Below are positions 13,862 to 21,173 of a stretch of 27,242 nucleotides of DNA, piece by piece (the first letter of the stretch is position 1; each line of letters opens with the position of its first letter). The stretch comes from a virus. Position numbers and translations under genes: made by a program. Location: positions 1 to 27,242 of IMG/VR virus record IMGVR_UViG_3300001849_000026; one strand, 5' to 3'. The notes beneath the pieces are model-generated. The model was not told where the DNA came from. It worked only from the letters and a program-made list of their open reading frames with translations, and made no database searches.

Positions 13862-16728
13862 GCATCGAGCGCGAACTACGAGCAAACTGGGATAGCACCT
13901 ACTATCCAGAACCGGAGCCGGACATCCAGCTTGCTGCTGGGCCTAGTGACACGGTGAGCGATGCCGGTGCTGCATTCGGCATCTACCCAGGTATGGGAAA
14001 GCGCACACAGAAAAGCGATATTGGCGAGAAGATGATTCTTGGTGCGCCTGACTTTGCTGCCGGTGCGGCAAGAGGCGCAGTGTCTGCTGGTCTTGGCCTG
14101 GGTGGTGATATACAAAAGTTGGGGCGATTCATTGGCGCCTTGGCCAGCGATAACGAGGGCGGCACATTTGCTGACAAGCTAGGCCGTGCTGCGGCCACCA
14201 TGGAAGACAAGACATTCCTGCCCAGTACTGAGGATGTCAGCAAGCACGGTTACACCATCCCAGGCACAAGCATCACCATCCCGCCCATGGCGCCTGCAGT
14301 CCCTGCTGGAACGAGTGCATTTGGTCTGACACCAGAAGAGCGACAGAAGTCTGCAGAGGCTGGCCAGTTCACCGGGGAATTGGTGGGCGACCCATTTATG
14401 TTGGTCAAAGGCGCATCACTTGCTGGCAAGGGCATTGCCAAAGGCGCAGAGTACCTTGGCCCCAAAGCTGCAGAGATGGCCCAGCAAGGCATTGAGAAAG
14501 CCATGGCGCCGATGATGCCGAGGATTGTGGAGAAGGGGCCATCTATCGATGATGCTGCAACTGTCTATGAGTTGACCCGTGGCGAGCGCAGTGCAGTCAC
14601 CAATGCTGCCGGCAGAAAACCGGCAATGAGACAAGAGGCGACTCAGATAATTCAAGACACCCATTTGAATTATCCTGAGCAAGAGGGGTGGGCGCCAATT
14701 GAGATCAAGGGATTCAACCCGAAAAAGCTGGCTAAGGGTGAACTGGAGCCAGAGGCACAAAAGATACCGTATAACTTCCATTTGCCACCAGAAGGTGTTC
14801 CTGAAGATGCATGGAGATCTACCCTGGCGGCCAGGATATCTGAGGAAGTTACTGCTGTTGTTGATCGAGCAAAGGCCGGTGACCAGGCTGCAATTGATAT
14901 CATCAAGCAAGCTAGTTGGTATAGGTCAATGCGCGACAGACTCCGCGCAGAGTTTGGTGGGATAGGTGATGTATTCGCCGATGTACTTGGAACCACTTCG
15001 GCACAGACCAATGTTGAGCAGAATTTTGCCAATGCGACAGAGATCTTGCGGAGATTTTCCCGCGGCGAATATGATGCCGAAATTCGTGCTTATGAGAATC
15101 GCGTTAAGTCAGGTGAGCCGGTAGATGCCAAGACTTTGACGGCCATGCACAAGGCCGGTGAATTTCCGCTGATCACCAAGGCTGGCGGCGAACTCTTTAA
15201 CACAAACAGCCCGGCATCCATGGGCGCACTGCTGGATATGTTCCGAGCAGTCAAAGCTGGCGATTCTCCGAAGACGCCCAACTTCACCGGCAACCTGATT
15301 GGCCTGACCAATGAGGCCACCATTGATGTGTGGGCAGCCAGGATGTTGCGGAGGGTGGCAGATCTGCCGCGCATACCTCCTATAGCCGAGAAGGGTGTGG
15401 CAGGCAAACATCTGGTTGGATCAACCCTATACGAACCCAAAGTTGGTAGCGAATTTGGATTTGGTCAGGATGTCTTCCGCGAGGCGGCGCAAGAGATCAA
15501 TGCAAGCAATATTGTTAAGCAATATGATCCTACCATTGGAGATCTTGGGCCAGACGATCTGCAAGCTGTCGCCTGGTTTATTGAGAAGGAAAACTGGACA
15601 AAGAATGGCTGGACAAGCAAGGCCGGAGAAGGTGGCAGTTTGGACTATGAGATGTCGCTGGCCGGCGCCGCAGATTCTGAAGCGGTGCGCGGCTTGCGCC
15701 GAGAGATCAATCAGGGATTCAAGATGCCTGGCAGAAGGAAGACAGAAACCGATGAGCAGTACGCTGATCGAGTTGCCACTGCCAAGTCTGCATTTGATGC
15801 GGAACGCACCACCAAGCAGCAGACCCTTGAAGGCATGAAAGCGGATGTTGACCGCTACACATTAGGCGTGTCCGGTGAGAGGCCCAACAAGCCCATGAGC
15901 AACTATGCCCAGGCAGAACTGGCGGCCGAGTTCGATGATGTTGTACGCAATGATCCCTCGGTTGTTGGCTATAACCTGGCGAACACTTACGGGTCATTCA
16001 TGGCCCAGACAGAACGCGCACTGAATGCCGAGTTTGTGGCCAAGCAGAACTTTAATCCGGCTCCACTGGAAAGGCGCCTGGTTGAACAGGGCAAACACTA
16101 TGACCAGGACGCCGTGTTCATCAGCAAGGTGCTGCGCGACTCAAGCAGTCCCAATGCTCGGCCAGGAGTGGAGATCTATTTCAAGCAGAAGATTACCCCA
16201 CAGCAGATGGAGCAAGTCACTGCCAAGCTGCGGGAATACGGGGTGGACGGGTTTACATATGTCACCGATATGCGTTTTGGCGACAAAGTCAATGTCCAGG
16301 CCGGCGCTGGAGGGGCAGATACCGCCGGGCTAAACGGCATCCGATTCCAGTACATCCCGGAATTTGATGATGGCTACAACGCGGCCAACCGGGCGGCAAT
16401 CATGAAACAAAAAGAAGATTTGTTTGATGACATTGTTGAAGATATAATGAAGGAGGGCAATGTGTCTGATGCGCGTGTTATGCATTACGATACAAAAGTC
16501 TTCTTTAGGAGTGACTATGACAAGTACCTTGCAAGAACATCTGGACAGGCTGATCGAGCGCAAGGGGGAGTCCAGCCCTCTGGTGCAAATGCTCCGCAAC
16601 CAGATAGCGGCGCAGGAGTCGGGCAAGACTTTTCAAGATCTGTATCTGACCGGCTCCGTAAAGAAGCAAAAACAAGAAAGTCAAAAGCCGCAGTAAGTGG
16701 CGGTGCGTCAAGCGGGAGTGCTGAATAA
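13858..16728 (+). CDS. Large internal virion protein, 956 residues (ejection protein candidate)
   Basis: A 956-residue protein in the internal-protein cluster. Residues 1-230 are Gly/Ala-rich with amphipathic helices (GAARGAVSAGLGLGG; SLAGKGIAKGAEYLG), reminiscent of membrane-contacting ejection proteins. Residues about 300-600 form a distinct conserved globular domain: YNFHLPPEGVPEDAWR, then SWYRSMRDRLRAEFGGIGD, 'DVLGTTSAQTNVEQNFANA' and GNLIGLTNEATIDVWAARML. It resembles the DUF7178-type domain seen in large phage proteins; its activity is unknown. Residues about 740-830 form another conserved unit (ARPGVEIYFKQKITPQQ; YGVDGFTYVTDMRFGDKVNV). The last 75 residues are low-complexity and overlap a second gene in another frame. 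It is probably a virion core protein or effector delivered with DNA (inference). Confidence 0.72.
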   Translation: MSIERELRANWDSTYYPEPEPDIQLAAGPSDTVSDAGAAFGIYPGMGKRTQKSDIGEKMILGAPDFAAGAARGAVSAGLGLGGDIQKLGRFIGALASDNEGGTFADKLGRAAATMEDKTFLPSTEDVSKHGYTIPGTSITIPPMAPAVPAGTSAFGLTPEERQKSAEAGQFTGELVGDPFMLVKGASLAGKGIAKGAEYLGPKAAEMAQQGIEKAMAPMMPRIVEKGPSIDDAATVYELTRGERSAVTNAAGRKPAMRQEATQIIQDTHLNYPEQEGWAPIEIKGFNPKKLAKGELEPEAQKIPYNFHLPPEGVPEDAWRSTLAARISEEVTAVVDRAKAGDQAAIDIIKQASWYRSMRDRLRAEFGGIGDVFADVLGTTSAQTNVEQNFANATEILRRFSRGEYDAEIRAYENRVKSGEPVDAKTLTAMHKAGEFPLITKAGGELFNTNSPASMGALLDMFRAVKAGDSPKTPNFTGNLIGLTNEATIDVWAARMLRRVADLPRIPPIAEKGVAGKHLVGSTLYEPKVGSEFGFGQDVFREAAQEINASNIVKQYDPTIGDLGPDDLQAVAWFIEKENWTKNGWTSKAGEGGSLDYEMSLAGAADSEAVRGLRREINQGFKMPGRRKTETDEQYADRVATAKSAFDAERTTKQQTLEGMKADVDRYTLGVSGERPNKPMSNYAQAELAAEFDDVVRNDPSVVGYNLANTYGSFMAQTERALNAEFVAKQNFNPAPLERRLVEQGKHYDQDAVFISKVLRDSSSPNARPGVEIYFKQKITPQQMEQVTAKLREYGVDGFTYVTDMRFGDKVNVQAGAGGADTAGLNGIRFQYIPEFDDGYNAANRAAIMKQKEDLFDDIVEDIMKEGNVSDARVMHYDTKVFFRSDYDKYLARTSGQADRAQGGVQPSGANAPQPDSGAGVGQDFSRSVSDRLRKEAKTRKSKAAVSGGASSGSAE
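16517..16696 (+). CDS. Small nested gene inside the 956-residue CDS, different frame
   Basis: A 59-residue protein encoded one frame forward of the surrounding gene. ATG 16517 has a perfect AGGAG (16507-16511) five bases upstream, better than most genes here. The product opens with TSTLQEHLDRLIERKGESSP and continues VQMLRNQIAAQESGKT, then YLTGSVKK: a compact amphipathic helix protein with ordinary codon use for this genome. Over the same bases the host frame reads as Gly/Ser/Ala/Gln low-complexity sequence, as expected when it is constrained by a second gene. Similar short helical proteins occur beside internal virion genes in other phages. The function is unknown. Confidence 0.68.
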   Translation: MTSTLQEHLDRLIERKGESSPLVQMLRNQIAAQESGKTFQDLYLTGSVKKQKQESQKPQ

Positions 16729-19718
16729 TGGCTATTCAACCGCTTGACCTTAGACTTGATAAACTTAACCAGCAACTGGTTGAGAATGATCAGCTTGCTG
16801 ACATCGTATCCCAGCCGCGGGTAGACCCCGGCATTGATGCCACCATTCCGCAGACCAGGCCAGATGCCATAGATCCCGATGAAAAGGATATTCAGGTTGC
16901 TGGCCTAGTAGATGTGGTTGGTATGGTTGCCCGGAAGCTAAAGGGCGTTGAGATCCGCAAGCCACCATCTGCGCCTGTTTCTCCAGAGGCCAAGGCCGCG
17001 GCAGAGGCCGAAGACACGGCCAAGGCGGCCATTGCTACTGGCACCACCACTAGCCCGACAGAGGCAAAGATTGCCGGCAAGGTTGAGGCGTCCAAGAAAC
17101 CAGGCCTGACGCCAGAGGCCTTTGCCACCCAGCGCAAGGATGTCCAGGATCTAAGGGCAACCACCCCACCGGAGTTGGAAAAGCCACCGCTAACGGCATT
17201 CAATCTTCCGAGAATTGATGGCCCAGAGGATCTGAAGTCAACCGTAGAGGCCATCAATCGGGCCGCCGGAATTAAGACAGAACACATCACATTTGATGAT
17301 GTTGTTGAATCTGCAAAGGCCGCGGGTGCCGGGCCAAAATTTATCAATGATTTGATAAATGGGAAATTAGAAGTCAATCCCAAAAATACCCATTTGGCAT
17401 TCCAGGCTCAAATTGCTAGTGCAAAAAAATTAGATGAACTAACAGCAAAAGTTGCCAACGGTTCGGCCACTCCGACAGAGGTTGCTGAAGCGGGACAACT
17501 AATTCATTTCCACAGTGTGCTGCAGCAAAGCGTTAAAGGATACCAAACCAATGTGGCGCAGTCTTTGGCTGTAATGCGTATTCCACGCGATGGTGCAATT
17601 GATATTTCTAATATATTGCAAACCATGGGAGCCGAAACAGATCTTGTCCGGTTTGCCCAGGCTTATCAGGATCTCAAGACGCCAGAGGCCAAGGCAGATC
17701 TCATTCGCTCCATGGCCCAAGGCAACCCATGGGAAAAGCTATTTACCGTGTATGTCAATGGTCTGCTGTCCCGCCCTGGTACGCAGATCAAGAACGCACT
17801 AAGCAATACCATCTTCCTTCCACTGCGAATGGCTGAACGCGCTGGCGCCGCAGCAGTTGGCAGCCTTCGGTCAGCAGTTGGCCTGGGAGGGGATACGGCA
17901 TATGAATTTGCCGAGATCCCGGCCATGCTGGCATCTACCCCTACCGCTATCAACAATGGCTGGCAATTGCTGTCTCATGCCTTTGTGAATGGTGTGCCAA
18001 AGGGGTGGGTGGATCCGGTCAAGATCGGCCGCCAGCAGGCCAGGATGGAACTGTTTAATTACAAGGCAGATGGCTCCCTCTTATCTACTGGATTGAAGGC
18101 CATCAACTACACGGTCACCATGCCTGGCAGGTTGCTGATGTCTGCAGATGAGTTCTTTAAGGGCGTGAACTACACACAGGAATTGGCGGCCGAGGCAGCC
18201 AGGCTAAAGATCAATGCCTATGATGAGGCGCTGGCCACCAATGCAGCCTACCTGAAGAAGCACCCCGGCGGCAAAGATCTGCTCGATCCTGAGAAGTTCG
18301 CACAGGACAAGGTTGATCAATTCCTGCTTGAGCCACCAGACTATGTGGCCAACCTGGCAGAGGTAGGCACCTTCACTCAAAAGCTGGAGGGCATGGCCGG
18401 CAAGCTGCAGGCAAGCATGACGCCAAACACCGGCACCGGCTTTGCCTTGCGTACACAAATGCCATTCATTGGCACCCCTGTGAACATCTTGGGTGAGGTG
18501 GTATCTCGCACCCCCCTGGCGCCATTCACCAAAACCTACTGGGCAGCAATGAAGGCGGGCGGCAAAGAGGCCGACATGGCCAATGTCAAGCTGGGGTTGA
18601 GTTCTGCCTGGATGTACAGTGCCTCACAGATGGCCACCAATGGCACCATCACCGGGGCTGGGCCAGGAGACAAAGGAACCCGGCAGGCAATGGAGCGCCA
18701 GGGGTGGCAGCCATACAGCATTGTGTTTGATGTGTCCAACATCAAGGAGGATGTGCGGGATGTCTTCTCGCAATTCCCAGGCACTCGGTTCGGATCCGGC
18801 GACTACAGTGGCAAGGTGTTTGTCAGCTACCAGGGCATGGAGCCGGTGGGTGCCTTGTTGAGTATCCCGGCAGACTATGCCGACTATGTGCGTTATGAGC
18901 AGGATGACAGCAGGGTAAATGCCTATGTGGGTGGCGCCGTGTTCGGCCTGGCCAACTATATGCTAGAGCATCCTTTCCTGACGGGAGTGTCCAACATAGC
19001 CACCCTGATTGGCGGCAATGTTCCAAACACCCGGCAGCACTTGGTCAATATGGTCAATGGCATAGCAAAGATGGGAACCACTGCTGTGCTGAAGTCTGTC
19101 GAGCCACTTAGCGGATTCGTCACCGGCGTCAAAGAAAAGATCGATCCCTATCGCCGGGATTACCAGGCAGACCCGAATCTGCCAGCCGGTGTGAAGGGAT
19201 TGATGGATGCGCTTAACAAGTGGAGGTCTGAGACACCAGGCTTGTCAGAAGAACTGCCGCCAATGCTCAACATCTGGTCTGAACCAGTGGAGCATGAATA
19301 TGCCTGGGCGCCATTCAGGATGCGCGAGGGCAAGATGCGCGAGGTTGACCAGGCACTCATTCAACTGAATGCAAATGTGTCCATGCCAACCAGGACGGCC
19401 AGCAGAATGAGTGAGACATTAGGCAAGTCTGTGGACACCAAGTTGACAGCAGAAGAGTACAACGAAATGCTGCGTATTGCGAATGACAAGCTGGGGCTGG
19501 AGTCCCATGTCATGGCCGCGATTAAGGGCTTCAAGGAAGACGGCATGGAGGAGGACAAATTGGTCTTCTACCAGGACGCTGTCAAGAAAGTTTTCGGAGA
19601 TGTGTTCACTTCAGCCAAGAAGTTGCTGGTGGAAGAAAGCATCTATTCCAGTGATATCAAGAAGCGCATTGAAGACAAGGGTGCGCGTCTTAAAGAGTTT
19701 GGCAGAGGAGCAAAGTAA
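16728..19718 (+). CDS. Largest internal virion protein, 996 residues (T7 gp16-position)
   Basis: A 996-residue protein in the position of T7 gp16, last in the internal-core group. It shows no clear lytic transglycosylase motif, unlike T7 gp16. Residues 1-170 are a disordered Pro/Ala/Glu-rich leader. From about residue 334 comes the conserved NPWEKLFTVYVNGLLSRPG followed by QIKNALSN, a pattern common to giant internal proteins of environmental podoviruses. A hydrophobic helix region (365-410), MPGRLLMSADEFFKGVNY near residue 465, and an MPFIGTPVNILGEVV segment near 580 suggest membrane-active helices. It probably forms the inner-membrane part of the ejection channel (inference). TAATG coupling to the previous gene. 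Confidence 0.78.
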   Translation: MAIQPLDLRLDKLNQQLVENDQLADIVSQPRVDPGIDATIPQTRPDAIDPDEKDIQVAGLVDVVGMVARKLKGVEIRKPPSAPVSPEAKAAAEAEDTAKAAIATGTTTSPTEAKIAGKVEASKKPGLTPEAFATQRKDVQDLRATTPPELEKPPLTAFNLPRIDGPEDLKSTVEAINRAAGIKTEHITFDDVVESAKAAGAGPKFINDLINGKLEVNPKNTHLAFQAQIASAKKLDELTAKVANGSATPTEVAEAGQLIHFHSVLQQSVKGYQTNVAQSLAVMRIPRDGAIDISNILQTMGAETDLVRFAQAYQDLKTPEAKADLIRSMAQGNPWEKLFTVYVNGLLSRPGTQIKNALSNTIFLPLRMAERAGAAAVGSLRSAVGLGGDTAYEFAEIPAMLASTPTAINNGWQLLSHAFVNGVPKGWVDPVKIGRQQARMELFNYKADGSLLSTGLKAINYTVTMPGRLLMSADEFFKGVNYTQELAAEAARLKINAYDEALATNAAYLKKHPGGKDLLDPEKFAQDKVDQFLLEPPDYVANLAEVGTFTQKLEGMAGKLQASMTPNTGTGFALRTQMPFIGTPVNILGEVVSRTPLAPFTKTYWAAMKAGGKEADMANVKLGLSSAWMYSASQMATNGTITGAGPGDKGTRQAMERQGWQPYSIVFDVSNIKEDVRDVFSQFPGTRFGSGDYSGKVFVSYQGMEPVGALLSIPADYADYVRYEQDDSRVNAYVGGAVFGLANYMLEHPFLTGVSNIATLIGGNVPNTRQHLVNMVNGIAKMGTTAVLKSVEPLSGFVTGVKEKIDPYRRDYQADPNLPAGVKGLMDALNKWRSETPGLSEELPPMLNIWSEPVEHEYAWAPFRMREGKMREVDQALIQLNANVSMPTRTASRMSETLGKSVDTKLTAEEYNEMLRIANDKLGLESHVMAAIKGFKEDGMEEDKLVFYQDAVKKVFGDVFTSAKKLLVEESIYSSDIKKRIEDKGARLKEFGRGAK

Positions 19719-21173
19719 ATGGCATACCCAATATCAGATGTAACCAGGCGAGTGGTCTATACCGGCAGTGCCGGTGTCGGCCCGTATTCGTTCAGCTTCG
19801 AGGTGCTGGCTAACACCGACATTGAGGTGTACAAAAACACCACACTGCTGACACTGACCACAGATTACTCGGTCACCATCAACGCCAATGGCACCGGGTC
19901 TGTGACCCTAGTAAGCGCAGCAACAGGGTCTGACAACATCACCCTGGTTGGCGCCAGGGCCATCGAGCGCACTACAGACTTTGTGACTGGGGGTGACCTG
20001 TTTGCCAATACCTTGAATGATGAGTTTGACAGTCTGGTTATCTTTGCCCAGCAGATCAGCGAGAAAGCAGACCGCGGCCTCAAGGCACCAGTCACTGACC
20101 CGACAGATGTGAACATGGTGCTGCCCATCAAGGCCAGCCGCAAGGGCAAGGTGCTGGCATTTGATGAGACAACAGGCGATCCTGTGAACGGGCCTGCGCT
20201 CGATAGCATGACTACTGTGATTGCACAGTCTGCCAACATCAATACGGTTGCAGACAACATTGCTGATGTCAATACAGTTGCTGCAGACATCCCGGTCATT
20301 GACACTGTTGCAGGGATATCAGCCAATGTGACTACAGTTGCAGGCATAGCCTCTCAGGTGGTTACGGTTGCATCAAACATTGCAGACATTCAAAATGCCG
20401 AAGAAAATGCAGATGCTGCAATTGCCGCAAAGGTTGCTGCCGAGGCTGCCCAGTCTGCTGCAGAGTCCGCTAGAGATTCAACCCTGGCCGCATACGATAG
20501 CTTTGATGATAGATACCTTGGCACCAAAACATCAGACCCAGCATTAGACAATGATGGCAATGCGCTGGTTGCTGGGGCGCTTTACTTTAACAGCACAGCA
20601 GGTGTCATGAGACTGTATACCGGGTCTGCCTGGGTGGCAGCCTATGTGTCTGGCACGGCATCAGGCATCAGCTTTAGCCCAACTGGTAATGTGGCTGCAG
20701 CAGATGTGCAGGCGGCTATTGCAGAGGTTGATAGTGAAAAGCTGGCCAAGGCAAGCAATCTGTCTGACCTATCAAATACGGCCACTGCCAGGACAAACCT
20801 TGGCCTGGTGATCGGCACAGATGTACAAGCCTACGATGTAGACACTGCCAAGACTGATGTGCTGCAAACCTACACATTATCACAGCGCGGCACAGTGACG
20901 ACAGACAATGATTTGTCTTTCAACATGAACGCCACCAACAACTTCAAATGCACCCCAACAGCCGGAGGAGCGCTCACCTTCACCAACATCACCGCAGGGC
21001 AGAGCGGGTATGTCCTCTTAGTAAATTCTGGTGGCTATGCCATCACCGCAGCGGCAACCACAAAGGTGGGAGCAACATTCCTGTCCACAGTTAGCGCAGC
21101 GGGTACATATTTGATTTCGTACATGACAGACGGCACGAATGTCTATTGCACCGCATCAGGAGCCTTGTCTTGA
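19719..21173 (+). CDS. Tail fibre with T7 gp17-like N-terminus
   Basis: A 484-residue fibre. The first 150 residues match the T7 tail-fibre anchoring domain: 'PISDVTRRVVYTGSAGVGPY', SFEVLANTDIEVYKN, an ITLVGARAIERTTDF strand and LNDEFDSLVIFAQQI. Residues 174-223 form five 10-residue repeats, then an Ala-rich helix (AAIAAKVAAEAAQSAAESAR), then beta-rich stalk units (residues about 260-480) with GALYFNSTAGVMRLYTGSAW. It attaches to the nozzle via the N-terminus. The distal tip is small, so receptor recognition is probably shared with the following adhesin. It abuts the previous gene directly. Confidence 0.93.
   Translation: MAYPISDVTRRVVYTGSAGVGPYSFSFEVLANTDIEVYKNTTLLTLTTDYSVTINANGTGSVTLVSAATGSDNITLVGARAIERTTDFVTGGDLFANTLNDEFDSLVIFAQQISEKADRGLKAPVTDPTDVNMVLPIKASRKGKVLAFDETTGDPVNGPALDSMTTVIAQSANINTVADNIADVNTVAADIPVIDTVAGISANVTTVAGIASQVVTVASNIADIQNAEENADAAIAAKVAAEAAQSAAESARDSTLAAYDSFDDRYLGTKTSDPALDNDGNALVAGALYFNSTAGVMRLYTGSAWVAAYVSGTASGISFSPTGNVAAADVQAAIAEVDSEKLAKASNLSDLSNTATARTNLGLVIGTDVQAYDVDTAKTDVLQTYTLSQRGTVTTDNDLSFNMNATNNFKCTPTAGGALTFTNITAGQSGYVLLVNSGGYAITAAATTKVGATFLSTVSAAGTYLISYMTDGTNVYCTASGALS
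20238..20387 (+). repeat. Five tandem 30-bp (10-residue) repeats in the tail fibre
   Basis: Residues 174-223 read as INTVADNIAD, VNTVAADIPV, IDTVAGISAN, VTTVAGIASQ and VVTVASNIAD. The invariant TVA core recurs every ten residues and hydrophobic residues keep their register, as in a trimeric fibre stalk. The nucleotide repeats have diverged at third positions, so this is old and maintained at protein level. Confidence 0.85.

Noticed and set aside
15395-15838. 147-codon second-frame ORF inside the 956-residue gene
   Set aside because: Unlike the frame at 16517, it has no Shine-Dalgarno, and the host frame over it is a conserved domain without low-complexity constraint.
20238-20387. CRISPR-like array in the tail fibre
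   Set aside because: The 30-bp period is a coding repeat in frame with the fibre; there are no identical repeats separated by unique spacers.
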